64,000 bases of DNA from Paragordius varius (lineage: Eukaryota; Nematomorpha): contig OZ176057.1 in assembly GCA_964247055.1 (NCBI GenBank), positions 868,001 to 932,000 of the forward strand. Reading direction: 5' to 3'. Positions 13,701-27,700 of this stretch are shown piece after piece. The position numbers and the translations under genes are program-made. Positions within the stretch are counted from its first letter, which is position 1. Each line of letters begins with the position of its first letter. The notes under the pieces were generated by a model. It saw only the letters and a list, made by a program, of their open reading frames with translations. It was not told where the DNA came from and did no database searches.

Positions 13701-16511
13701 AAAAATCAGTTTTTAGCAGGTAGCTCCTTACCCAGCAGCTATCATCAAATAAACGGTAGACTAAAATTTTTGCCTTTTAACAGGGAATACGTGGAATCTT
13801 TATTGAATTTTTACGGTCTCATACCTAGGGCGAAAAATCGATTTACAAAATTATTTTTGTGGACTTTGTTTTTTGAGAAAAATGGCATTTTACGGGGGGA
13901 GCGGGTAAAAAGAGGGCCTAAATCAAAAAAGTGACTCGACTATGTTCGGCGCAATCGAAAATAAGTAAAGAAAAATCATATTTGAAATTGAATGGTCCAA
14001 CACGTTCTCCAAAAAATTGACTTAACCCATTTTTCACACGGGGTGGGCCCAAACTGGGGACCTAATTCCAAAAATGGGCGAAGCTATTGTCGGGGCATTC
14101 ATTAATGATTAAATTTTTTCGATGTTTGGATTTGATTGGGTTCACCGGTTTTCCGGAAACAGATCACAAAGTTATATGAAAAATCAGTTTTTAGCAGGTA
14201 GCTCCTTACCCAGCAGCTATCATCAAATAAACGGTAGACTAAAATTTTTGCCTTTTAACAGGGAATACGTGGAATCTTTATTGAATTTTTACGGTCTCAT
14301 ACCTAGGGCAAAAAATCGATTTAAAAAATTATTTTTGTGGACTTTGTTTTTTGAAAAAGGTGGCATTTCACGGGGGGAGCGGGTAAAAAGAGGGCCTAAA
14401 TCAAAAAAGTGGCTCGGCTATGTTCAGCGCAATCGAAAATAAGTAAACAAAAATCATATTTGAAATTGAATGGTCCAACACGTTCTCCAAAAAATTGACT
14501 TAACCCATTTTTCACACGGGGTGGGCCCAAACTGGGGACCTAATTCCAAAAATGGGCGAAGCTATTGTCGGGGCATTCATTAATGATTAAATTTTTTCGA
14601 TGTTTGGATTTGATTGGGTTCACCGGTTTTCCGGAAACAGATCACAAAGTTATATGAAAAATCAGTTTTTAGCAGGTAGCTCCTTACCCAGCAGCTATCA
14701 TCAAATAAACGGTAGACTAAAATTTTTGCCTTTTAACAGGGAATACGTGGAATCTTTATCGAATTTTTACGGTCTCATACCTAGGGCAAAAAATCGATTT
14801 AAAAAATTATTTTTGTGGACTTTGTTTTTTGAAAAAGGTGGCATTTCACGGGGGGAGCGGGTAAAAAGAGGGCCTAAATCAAAAAAGTGGCTCGGCTATG
14901 TTCAGCGCAATCGAAAATAAGTAAACAAAAATCATATTTGAAATTGAATGGTCCAACACGTTCTCCAAAAAATTGACTTAACCCATTTTTCACACGGGGT
15001 GGGCCCAAACTGGGGACCTAATTCCAAAAATGGGCGAAGCTATTGTCGGGGCATTCATTAATGATTAAATTTTTTCGATGTTTGGATTTGATTGGGTTCA
15101 CCGGTTTTCCGGAAACAGATCACAAAGTTATATGAAAAATCAGTTTTTAGCAGGTAGCTCCTTACCCAGCAGCTATCATCAAATAAACGGTAGACTAAAA
15201 TTTTTGCCTTTTAACAGGGAATACGTGGAATCTTTATTGAATTTTTACGGTCTCATACCTAGGGCGAAAAATCGATTTACAAAATTATTTTTGTGGACTT
15301 TGTTTTTTGAGAAAAATGGCATTTTACGGGGGGAGCGGGTAAAAAGAGGGCCTAAATCAAAAAAGTGACTCGACTATGTTCGGCGCAATCGAAAATAAGT
15401 AAAGAAAAATCATATTTGAAATTGAATGGTCCAACACGTTCTCCAAAAAATTGACTTAACCCATTTTTCACACGGGGTGGGCCCAAACTGGGGACCTAAT
15501 TCCAAGAATGGGCGAAGCTATTGTCGGGGCATTCATTAATGATTAAATTTTTTCGATGTTTGGATTTGATTGGGTTCACCGGTTTTCCGGAAACAGATCA
15601 CAAAGTTATATGAAAAATCAGTTTTTAGCAGGTAGCTCCTTACCCAGCAGCTATCATCAAATAAACGGTAGACTAAAATTTTTGCCTTTTAACAGGGAAT
15701 ACGTGGAATCTTTATTGAATTTTTACGGTCTCATACCTAGGGCAAAAAATCGATTTAAAAAATTATTTTTGTGGACTTTGTTTTTTGAAAAAGGTGGCAT
15801 TTCACGGGGGGAGCGGGTAAAAAGAGGGCCTAAATCAAAAAAGTGGCTCGGCTATGTTCAGCGCAATCGAAAATAAGTAAACAAAAATCATATTTGAAAT
15901 TGAATGGTCCAACACGTTCTCCAAAAAATTGACTTAACCCATTTTTCACACGGGGTGGGCCCAAACTGGGGACCTAATTCCAAAAATGGGCGAAGCTATT
16001 GTCGGGGCATTCATTAATGATTAAATTTTTTCGATGTTTGGATTTGATTGGGTTCACCGGTTTTCCGGAAACAGATCACAAAGTTATATGAAAAATCAGT
16101 TTTTAGCAGGTAGCTCCTTACCCAGCAGCTATCATCAAATAAACGGTAGACTAAAATTTTTGCCTTTTAACAGGGAATACGTGGAATCTTTATCGAATTT
16201 TTACGGTCTCATACCTAGGGCAAAAAATCGATTTAAAAAATTATTTTTGTGGACTTTGTTTTTTGAAAAAGGTGGCATTTCACGGGGGGAGCGGGTAAAA
16301 AGAGGGCCTAAATCAAAAAAGTGGCTCGGCTATGTTCAGCGCAATCGAAAATAAGTAAACAAAAATCATATTTGAAATTGAATGGTCCAACACGTTCTCC
16401 AAAAAATTGACTTAACCCATTTTTCACACGGGGTGGGCCCAAACTGGGGACCTAATTCCAAAAATGGGCGAAGCTATTGTCGGGGCATTCATTAATGATT
16501 AAATTTTTTCG
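10776..16511. repeat. satellite sub-block with 1434-bp trimer higher-order pattern
   Basis: Three monomer variants follow in order: a TTATTG type, a TTATCG type and an ACAAAATT/GAGAAAAAT type. The order holds at 10776-11732, 12210-13644 (with one extra TTATCG copy at 13166), 14122-15078, and starts again at 15556-16034. The period is 3 x 478 = 1434 bp. Confidence 0.85.
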
Positions 16512-19500
16512 ATGTTTGGATTTGATTGGGTTCACCGGTTTTCCGGAAACAGATCACAAAGTTATATGAAAAATCAGTTTTTAGCAGGTAGCTCCTTACC
16601 CAGCAGCTATCATCAAATAAACGGTAGACTAAAATTTTTGCCTTTTAACAGGGAATACGTGGAATCTTTATTGAATTTTTACGGTCTCATACCTAGGGCA
16701 AAAAATCGATTTAAAAAATTATTTTTGTGGACTTTGTTTTTTGAAAAAGGTGGCATTTCACGGGGGGAGCGGGTAAAAAGAGGGCCTAAATCAAAAAAGT
16801 GGCTCGGCTATGTTCAGCGCAATCGAAAATAAGTAAACAAAAATCATATTTGAAATTGAATGGTCCAACACGTTCTCCAAAAAATTGACTTAACCCATTT
16901 TTCACACGGGGTGGGCCCAAACTGGGGACCTAATTCCAAAAATGGGCGAAGCTATTGTCGGGGCATTCATTAATGATTAAATTTTTTCGATGTTTGGATT
17001 TGATTGGGTTCACCGGTTTTCCGGAAACAGATCACAAAGTTATATGAAAAATCAGTTTTTAGCAGGTAGCTCCTTACCCAGCAGCTATCATCAAATAAAC
17101 GGTAGACTAAAATTTTTGCCTTTTAACAGGGAATACGTGGAATCTTTATTGAATTTTTACGGTCTCATACCTAGGGCAAAAAATCGATTTAAAAAATTAT
17201 TTTTGTGGACTTTGTTTTTTGAAAAAGGTGGCATTTCACGGGGGGAGCGGGTAAAAAGAGGGCCTAAATCAAAAAAGTGGCTCGGCTATGTTCAGCGCAA
17301 TCGAAAATAAGTAAACAAAAATCATATTTGAAATTGAATGGTCCAACACGTTCTCCAAAAAATTGACTTAACCCATTTTTCACACGGGGTGGGCCCAAAC
17401 TGGGGACCTAATTCCAAAAATGGGCGAAGCTATTGTCGGGGCATTCATTAATGATTAAATTTTTTCGATGTTTGGATTTGATTGGGTTCACCGGTTTTCC
17501 GGAAACAGATCACAAAGTTATATGAAAAATCAGTTTTTAGCAGGTAGCTCCTTACCCAGCAGCTATCATCAAATAAACGGTAGACTAAAATTTTTGCCTT
17601 TTAACAGGGAATACGTGGAATCTTTATTGAATTTTTACGGTCTCATACCTAGGGCAAAAAATCGATTTAAAAAATTATTTTTGTGGACTTTGTTTTTTGA
17701 AAAAGGTGGCATTTCACGGGGGGAGCGGGTAAAAAGAGGGCCTAAATCAAAAAAGTGGCTCGGCTATGTTCAGCGCAATCGAAAATAAGTAAACAAAAAT
17801 CATATTTGAAATTGAATGGTCCAACACGTTCTCCAAAAAATTGACTTAACCCATTTTTCACACGGGGTGGGCCCAAACTGGGGACCTAATTCCAAAAATG
17901 GGCGAAGCTATTGTCGGGGCATTCATTAATGATTAAATTTTTTCGATGTTTGGATTTGATTGGGTTCACCGGTTTTCCGGAAACAGATCACAAAGTTATA
18001 TGAAAAATCAGTTTTTAGCAGGTAGCTCCTTACCCAGCAGCTATCATCAAATAAACGGTAGACTAAAATTTTTGCCTTTTAACAGGGAATACGTGGAATC
18101 TTTATTGAATTTTTACGGTCTCATACCTAGGGCAAAAAATCGATTTAAAAAATTATTTTTGTGGACTTTGTTTTTTGAAAAAGGTGGCATTTCACGGGGG
18201 GAGCGGGTAAAAAGAGGGCCTAAATCAAAAAAGTGGCTCGGCTATGTTCAGCGCAATCGAAAATAAGTAAACAAAAATCATATTTGAAATTGAATGGTCC
18301 AACACGTTCTCCAAAAAATTGACTTAACCCATTTTTCACACGGGGTGGGCCCAAACTGGGGACCTAATTCCAAAAATGGGCGAAGCTATTGTCGGGGCAT
18401 TCATTAATGATTAAATTTTTTCGATGTTTGGATTTGATTGGGTTCACCGGTTTTCCGGAAACAGATCACAAAGTTATATGAAAAATCAGTTTTTAGCAGG
18501 TAGCTCCTTACCCAGCAGCTATCATCAAATAAACGGTAGACTAAAATTTTTGCCTTTTAACAGGGAATACGTGGAATCTTTATTGAATTTTTACGGTCTC
18601 ATACCTAGGGCAAAAAATCGATTTAAAAAATTATTTTTGTGGACTTTGTTTTTTGAAAAAGGTGGCATTTCACGGGGGGAGCGGGTAAAAAGAGGGCCTA
18701 AATCAAAAAAGTGGCTCGGCTATGTTCAGCGCAATCGAAAATAAGTAAACAAAAATCATATTTGAAATTGAATGGTCCAACACGTTCTCCAAAAAATTGA
18801 CTTAACCCATTTTTCACACGGGGTGGGCCCAAACTGGGGACCTAATTCCAAAAATGGGCGAAGCTATTGTCGGGGCATTCATTAATGATTAAATTTTTTC
18901 GATGTTTGGATTTGATTGGGTTCACCGGTTTTCCGGAAACAGATCACAAAGTTATATGAAAAATCAGTTTTTAGCAGGTAGCTCCTTACCCAGCAGCTAT
19001 CATCAAATAAACGGTAGACTAAAATTTTTGCCTTTTAACAGGGAATACGTGGAATCTTTATTGAATTTTTACGGTCTCATACCTAGGGCAAAAAATCGAT
19101 TTAAAAAATTATTTTTGTGGACTTTGTTTTTTGAAAAAGGTGGCATTTCACGGGGGGAGCGGGTAAAAAGAGGGCCTAAATCAAAAAAGTGGCTCGGCTA
19201 TGTTCAGCGCAATCGAAAATAAGTAAACAAAAATCATATTTGAAATTGAATGGTCCAACACGTTCTCCAAAAAATTGACTTAACCCATTTTTCACACGGG
19301 GTGGGCCCAAACTGGGGACCTAATTCCAAAAATGGGCGAAGCTATTGTCGGGGCATTCATTAATGATTAAATTTTTTCGATGTTTGGATTTGATTGGGTT
19401 CACCGGTTTTCCGGAAACAGATCACAAAGTTATATGAAAAATCAGTTTTTAGCAGGTAGCTCCTTACCCAGCAGCTATCATCAAATAAACGGTAGACTAA

Positions 19501-20813
19501 AATTTTTGCCTTTTAACAGGGAATACGTGGAATCTTTATTGAATTTTTACGGTCTCATACCTAGGGCAAAAAATCGATTTAAAAAATTATTTTTGTGGAC
19601 TTTGTTTTTTGAAAAAGGTGGCATTTCACGGGGGGAGCGGGTAAAAAGAGGGCCTAAATCAAAAAAGTGGCTCGGCTATGTTCAGCGCAATCGAAAATAA
19701 GTAAACAAAAATCATATTTGAAATTGAATGGTCCAACACGTTCTCCAAAAAATTGACTTAACCCATTTTTCACACGGGGTGGGCCCAAACTGGGGACCTA
19801 ATTCCAAAAATGGGCGAAGCTATTGTCGGGGCATTCATTAATGATTAAATTTTTTCGATGTTTGGATTTGATTGGGTTCACCGGTTTTCCGGAAACAGAT
19901 CACAAAGTTATATGAAAAATCAGTTTTTAGCAGGTAGCTCCTTACCCAGCAGCTATCATCAAATAAACGGTAGACTAAAATTTTTGCCTTTTAACAGGGA
20001 ATACGTGGAATCTTTATTGAATTTTTACGGTCTCATACCTAGGGCAAAAAATCGATTTAAAAAATTATTTTTGTGGACTTTGTTTTTTGAAAAAGGTGGC
20101 ATTTCACGGGGGGAGCGGGTAAAAAGAGGGCCTAAATCAAAAAAGTGGCTCGGCTATGTTCAGCGCAATCGAAAATAAGTAAACAAAAATCATATTTGAA
20201 ATTGAATGGTCCAACACGTTCTCCAAAAAATTGACTTAACCCATTTTTCACACGGGGTGGGCCCAAACTGGGGACCTAATTCCAAAAATGGGCGAAGCTA
20301 TTGTCGGGGCATTCATTAATGATTAAATTTTTTCGATGTTTGGATTTGATTGGGTTCACCGGTTTTCCGGAAACAGATCACAAAGTTATATGAAAAATCA
20401 GTTTTTAGCAGGTAGCTCCTTACCCAGCAGCTATCATCAAATAAACGGTAGACTAAAATTTTTGCCTTTTAACAGGGAATACGTGGAATCTTTATTGAAT
20501 TTTTACGGTCTCATACCTAGGGCAAAAAATCGATTTAAAAAATTATTTTTGTGGACTTTGTTTTTTGAAAAAGGTGGCATTTCACGGGGGGAGCGGGTAA
20601 AAAGAGGGCCTAAATCAAAAAAGTGGCTCGGCTATGTTCAGCGCAATCGAAAATAAGTAAACAAAAATCATATTTGAAATTGAATGGTCCAACACGTTCT
20701 CCAAAAAATTGACTTAACCCATTTTTCACACGGGGTGGGCCCAAACTGGGGACCTAATTCCAAAAATGGGCGAAGCTATTGTCGGGGCATTCATTAATGA
20801 TTAAATTTTTTCG
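16512..20813. repeat. nine near-identical consecutive 478-bp monomers
   Basis: Cores at 16512, 16990, 17468, 17946, 18424, 18902, 19380, 19858 and 20336 are exactly 478 bp apart and appear identical. This is the most homogenised stretch and also the one whose copy number an assembler could most easily get wrong. Confidence 0.92.
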
Positions 20814-23202
20814 ATGTTTGGATTTGATTGGGTTCACCGGTTTTCCGGAAACAGATCACAAAGTTATATGAAAAATCAGTTTTTAGCAGGTAGCTCCTTA
20901 CCCAGCAGCTATCATCAAATAAACGGTAGACTAAAATTTTTGCCTTTTAACAGGGAATACGTGGAATCTTTATTGAATTTTTACGGTCTCATACCTAGGG
21001 CAAAAAATCGATTTAAAAAATTATTTTTGTGGACTTTGTTTTTTGAGAAAAATGGCATTTTACGGGGGGAGCGGGTAAAAAGAGGGCCTAAATCAAAAAA
21101 GTGACTCGACTATGTTCGGCGCAATCGAAAATAAGTAAAGAAAAATCATATTTGAAATTGAATGGTCCAACACGTTCTCCAAAAAATTGACTTAACCCAT
21201 TTTTCACACGGGGTGGGCCCAAACTGGGGACCTAATTCCAAAAATGGGCGAAGCTATTGTCGGGGCATTCATTAATGATTAAATTTTTTCGATGTTTGGA
21301 TTTGATTGGGTTCACCGGTTTTCCGGAAACAGATCACAAAGTTATATGAAAAATCAGTTTTTAGCAGGTAGCTCCTTACCCAGCAGCTATCATCAAATAA
21401 ACGGTAGACTAAAATTTTTGCCTTTTAACAGGGAATACGTGGAATCTTTATCGAATTTTTACGGTCTCATACCTAGGGCAAAAAATCGATTTAAAAAATT
21501 ATTTTTGTGGACTTTGTTTTTTGAAAAAGGTGGCATTTCACGGGGGGAGCGGGTAAAAAGAGGGCCTAAATCAAAAAAGTGGCTAGGCTATGTTCAGCGC
21601 AATCGAAAATAAGTAAACAAAAATCATATTTGAAATTGAATGGTCCAACACGTTCTCCAAAAAATTGACTTAACCCATTTTTCACACGGGGTGGGCCCAA
21701 ACTGGGGACCTAATTCCAAGAATGGGCGAAGCTATTGTCGGGGCATTCATTAATGATTAAATTTTTTCGATGTTTGGATTTGATTGGGTTCACCGGTTTT
21801 CCGGAAACAGATCACAAAGTTATATGAAAAATCAGTTTTTAGCAGGTAGCTCCTTACCCAGCAGCTATCATCAAATAAACGGTAGACTAAAATTTTTGCC
21901 TTTTAACAGGGAATACGTGGAATCTTTATTGAATTTTTACGGTCTCATACCTAGGGCAAAAAATCGATTTAAAAAATTATTTTTGTGGACTTTGTTTTTT
22001 GAAAAAGGTGGCATTTCACGGGGGGAGCGGGTAAAAAGAGGGCCTAAATCAAAAAAGTGGCTAGGCTATGTTCAGCGCAATCGAAAATAAGTAAACAAAA
22101 ATCATATTTGAAATTGAATGGTCCAACACGTTCTCCAAAAAATTGACTTAACCCATTTTTCACACGGGGTGGGCCCAAACTGGGGACCTAATTCCAAAAA
22201 TGGGCGAAGCTATTGTCGGGGCATTCATTAATGATTAAATTTTTTCGATGTTTGGATTTGATTGGGTTCACCGGTTTTCCGGAAACAGATCACAAAGTTA
22301 TATGAAAAATCAGTTTTTAGCAGGTAGCTCCTTACCCAGCAGCTATCATCAAATAAACGGTAGACTAAAATTTTTGCCTTTTAACAGGGAATACGTGGAA
22401 TCTTTATCGAATTTTTACGGTCTCATACCTAGGGCAAAAAATCGATTTAAAAAATTATTTTTGTGGACTTTGTTTTTTGAAAAAGGTGGCATTTCACGGG
22501 GGGAGCGGGTAAAAAGAGGGCCTAAATCAAAAAAGTGGCTCGGCTATGTTCAGCGCAATCGAAAATAAGTAAACAAAAATCATATTTGAAATTGAATGGT
22601 CCAACACGTTCTCCAAAAAATTGACTTAACCCATTTTTCACACGGGGTGGGCCCAAACTGGGGACCTAATTCCAAAAATGGGCGAAGCTATTGTCGGGGC
22701 ATTCATTAATGATTAAATTTTTTCGATGTTTGGATTTGATTGGGTTCAGCGGTTTTCCGGAAACAGATCACAAAGTTATATGAAAAATCAGTTTTTAGCA
22801 GGTAGCTCCTTACCCAGCAGCTATCATCAAATAAACGGTAGACTAAAATTTTTGCCTTTTAACAGGGAATACGTGGAATCTTTATTGAATTTTTACGGTC
22901 TCATACCTAGGGCGAAAAATCGATTTACAAAATTATTTTTGTGGACTTTGTTTTTTGAAAAAGGTGGCATTTCACGGGCGGAGCGGGTAAAAAGAGGGCC
23001 TAAATCAAAAAAGTGGCTCGGCTATGTTCAGCGCAATCGAAAATAAGTAAACAAAAATCATATTTGAAATTGAATGGTCCAACACGTTCTCCAAAAAATT
23101 GACTTAACCCATTTTTCATACGGGGTGGGCCCAAACTGGGGACCTAATTCCAAAAATGGGCGAAGCTATTGTCGTGCATTCATTAATGATTAAATTTTTT
23201 CG
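20814..23202. repeat. mixed monomers leading into the second composite block
   Basis: Monomers at 20814, 21292, 21770, 22248 and 22726. Diagnostic variants (GGCTAGGC at 21770, TTATCG at 22248, GCGGAG at 22726) match those at 2453, 2931 and 3409, each exactly 19,317 bp to the left. The copy at 22726 has a private change, CAGCGG for CACCGG. Confidence 0.88.
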
Positions 23203-24703
23203 ATGTTTGGATTTGATTGGGTTCACCGGTTTTCCGGAAACAGATCACAAAGTTATATGAAAAATCAGTTTTTAGCAGGTAGTCCCTTACCCAGCAGCTA
23301 TCATCAAATAAACGGTAGACTAAAATTTTTGCCTTTTAACAGGGAATACGTGGAATCTTTATTGAATTTTTACGGTCTCATACCTAGGGCGAAAAATCGA
23401 TTTACAAAATTATTTTTGTGGACTTTGTTTTTTGAAAAAGGTGGCATTTCACGGGCGGAGCGGGTAAAAAGAGGGCCTAAATCAAAAAAGTGGCTCGGCT
23501 ATGTTCAGCGCAATCGAAAATAAGTAAACAAAAATCATATTTAAAATTGAATGGCCCAACACGTTCTCCGGAAAATTGTCTCAAAGACACGATTTTTGTG
23601 GACTTTGTTTTTTTTTGAGAAAAATGGCATTTTACGGGGGGAGCGGGTAAAAAGAGGGCCTAAATCAAAAAAGTGACTCGACTATGTTCGGCGCAATCGA
23701 AAATAAGTAAACAAAAATCATATTTGAAATTGAATGGTCCAACACGTTCTCCAAAAAATTGTCTCAAAGACACGATTTTTGTGGACTTTGTTTTTTTTGA
23801 GAAAAATGGCATTTTACGGGGGGAGCGGGTAAAAAGAGGGCCTAAATCAAAAAAGTGACTCGACTATGTTCGGCGCAATCGAAAATAAGTAAACAAAAAT
23901 CATATTTGAAATTGAATGGTCCAACACGTTCTCCAAAAAATTGACTTAACCCATTTTTCATACGGGGTGGGCCCAAACTGGGGACCTAATTCCAAAAATG
24001 GGCGAAGCTATTGTCGTGCATTCATTAATGATTAAATTTTTTCGATGTTTGGATTTGATTGGGTTCACCGGTTTTCCGGAAACAGATCACAAAGTTATAT
24101 GAAAAATCAGTTTTTAGCAGGTAGTCCCTTACCCAGCAGCTATCATCAAATAAACGGTAGACTAAAATTTTTGCCTTTTAACAGGGAATACGTGGAATCT
24201 TTATTGAATTTTTACGGTCTCATACCTAGAGCGAAAAATCGATTTACAAAATTATTTTTGTGGACTTTGTTTTTTGAAAAAGGTGGCATTTCACGGGCGG
24301 AGCGGGTAAAAAGAGGGCCTAAATCAAAAAAGTGGCTCGGCTATGTTCAGCGCAATCGAAAATAAGTAAACAAAAATCATATTTAAAATTGAATGGCCCA
24401 ACACGTTCTCCGGAAAATTGTCTCAAAGACACGATTTTTGTGGACTTTGTTTTTTTTGAGAAAAATGGCATTTTACGGGGGGAGCGGGTAAAAAGAGGGC
24501 CTAAATCAAAAAAGTGACTCGACTATGTTCGGCGCAATCGAAAATAAGTAAACAAAAATCATATTTGAAATTGAATGGTCCAACACGTTCTCCAAAAAAT
24601 TGACTTAACCCATTTTTCATACGGGGTGGGCCCAAACTGGGGACCTAATTCCAAAAATGGGCGAAGCTATTGTCGTGCATTCATTAATGATTAAATTTTT
24701 TCG
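23203..24703. repeat. 842-bp and 659-bp composite units
   Basis: A monomer plus two truncated copies (842 bp, from 23203) is followed by a monomer plus one truncated copy (659 bp, from 24045). The block at 3886-4727 has no 659-bp unit, so this copy gained one or the other lost it. Confidence 0.92.
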
Positions 24704-27700
24704 ATGTTTGGATTTGATTGGGTTCACCGGTTTTCCGGAAACAGATCACAAAGTTATATGAAAAATCAGTTTTTAGCAGGTAGTCCCTTACCCAGCAGCT
24801 ATCATCAAATAAACGGTAGACTAAAATTTTTGCCTTTTAACAGGGAATACGTGGAATCTTTATTGAATTTTTACGGTCTCATACCTAGAGCGAAAAATCG
24901 ATTTACAAAATTATTTTTGTGGACTTTGTTTTTTGAAAAAGGTGGCATTTCACGGGCGGAGCGGGTAAAAAGAGGGCCTAAATCAAAAAAGTGGCTCGGC
25001 TATGTTCAGCGCAATCGAAAATAAGTAAACAAAAATCATATTTAAAATTGAATGGCCCAACACGTTCTCCGGAAAATTGTCTCAAAGACACGATTTTTGT
25101 GGACTTCTGTTTTCAAAAAAAACCCGTTTTTCATACGGGGTGGGCCCGAACTGGGGGCCTATTTCAAAAAAAGGGCGAAGCTATTGTCGGGGCATTCATT
25201 AATGATTATATTTTTTCGATATTTGGATTTGATTGAGTCTACCGGTTTTCCTGTACCAGATCACAAAGCCAGCATTTTCCATTTTTATAAATATATAGAT
25301 TACCATAAATAATGTATTAATATCCATATATCTTTTAACATGCTATACATATGATAGATACTCCTTACTCAGCATCTATCATCAAAGAAACGCTTGACTA
25401 AAATTTTTGCCTTTTAACAGGCAATACAAAAAATCTTTCTCGAATTTTTACAGTCTCATACCGTGGGCAAAAAAATACAATCAAAAAAATATTTTTGTGG
25501 ACTTTGTTTTTTTTTTGAGAAAAATGGCATTTCACGGGGGGAGCGGGTAAAAAGAGGGCCTAATTCAAAAAAGTGACTCGACTATGTTCGGCGCAATCGA
25601 AAATAAGTAAACAAAAATCATATTTGAAATTGAATGGTCCAACACGTTCTCCAAAAAATTGACTTAACCCATTTTTCACACGGGGTGGGCCCAAACTGGG
25701 GACCTAATTCCAAAAATGGGCGAAGCTATTGTCGGGGCATTCATTAATGATTAAATTTTTTCGATGTTTGGATTTGATTGGGTTCACCGGTTTTCCGGAA
25801 ACAGATCACAAAGTTATATGAAAAATCAGTTTTTAGCAGGTAGCTCCTTACCCAGCAGCTATCATCAAATAAACGGTAGACTAAAATTTTTGCCTTTTAA
25901 CAGGGAATACGTGGAATCTTTATTGAATTTTTACGGTCTCATACCTAGAGCGAAAAATCGATTTACAAAATTATTTTTGTGGACTTTGTTTTTTGAAAAA
26001 GGTGGCATTTCACGGGCGGAGCGGGTAAAAAGAGGGCCTAAATCAAAAAAGTGGCTCGGCTATGTTCAGCGCAATCGAAAATAAGTAAACAAAAATCATA
26101 TTTAAAATTGAATGGCCCAACACGTTCTCCGGAAAATTGTCTCAAAGACACGATTTTTGTGGACTTCTGTTTTCAAAAAAAAACCGTTTTTCATACGGGG
26201 TGGGCCCGAACTGGGGGCCTATTTCAAAAAAAGGGCGAAGCTATTGTCGGGGCATTCATTAATGATTATATTTTTTCGATATTTGGATTTGATTGAGTCT
26301 ACCGGTTTTCCTGTACCAGATCACAAAGCCAGCATTTTCCATTTTTATAAATATATAGATTACCATAAATAATGTATTAATATCCATATATCTTTTAACA
26401 TGCTATACATATGATAGATACTCCTTACTCAGCATCTATCATCAAAGAAACGCTTGACTAAAATTTTTGCCTTTTAACAGGCAATACAAAAAATCTTTCT
26501 CGAATTTTTACAGTCTCATACCGTGGGCAAAAAAATACAATCAAAAAAATATTTTTGTGGACTTTGTTTTTTTTTTGAGAAAAATGGCATTTCACGGGGG
26601 GAGCGGGTAAAAAGAGGGCCTAATTCAAAAAAGTGACTCGACTATGTTCGGCGCAATCGAAAATAAGTAAACAAAAATCATATTTGAAATTGAATGGTCC
26701 AACACGTTCTCCAAAAAATTGACTTAACCCATTTTTCACACGGGGTGGGCCCAAACTGGGGACCTAATTCCAAAAATGGGCGAAGCTATTGTCGGGGCAT
26801 TCATTAATGATTAAATTTTTTCGATGTTTGGATTTGATTGGGTTCACCGGTTTTCCGGAAACAGATCACAAAGTTATATGAAAAATCAGTTTTTAGCAGG
26901 TAGCTCCTTACCCAGCAGCTATCATCAAATAAACGGTAGACTAAAATTTTTGCCTTTTAACAGGGAATACGTGGAATCTTTATTGAATTTTTACGGTCTC
27001 ATACCTAGAGCGAAAAATCGATTTACAAAATTATTTTTGTGGACTTTGTTTTTTGAAAAAGGTGGCATTTCACGGGCGGAGCGGGTAAAAAGAGGGCCTA
27101 AATCAAAAAAGTGGCTCGGCTATGTTCAGCGCAATCGAAAATAAGTAAACAAAAATCATATTTAAAATTGAATGGCCCAACACGTTCTCCGGAAAATTGT
27201 CTCAAAGACACGATTTTTGTGGACTTCTGTTTTCAAAAAAAAACCGTTTTTCATACGGGGTGGGCCCGAACTGGGGGCCTATTTCAAAAAAAGGGCGAAG
27301 CTATTGTCGGGGCATTCATTAATGATTATATTTTTTCGATATTTGGATTTGATTGAGTCTACCGGTTTTCCTGTACCAGATCACAAAGCCAGCATTTTCC
27401 ATTTTTATAAATATATAGATTACCATAAATAATGTATTAATATCCATATATCTTTTAACATGCTATACATATGATAGATACTCCTTACTCAGCATCTATC
27501 ATCAAAGAAACGCTTGACTAAAATTTTTGCCTTTTAACAGGCAATACAAAAAATCTTTCTCGAATTTTTACAGTCTCATACCGTGGGCAAAAAAATACAA
27601 TCAAAAAAATATTTTTGTGGACTTTGTTTTTTTTTGAGAAAAATGGCATTTCACGGGGGGAGCGGGTAAAAAGAGGGCCTAATTCAAAAAAGTGACTCGA

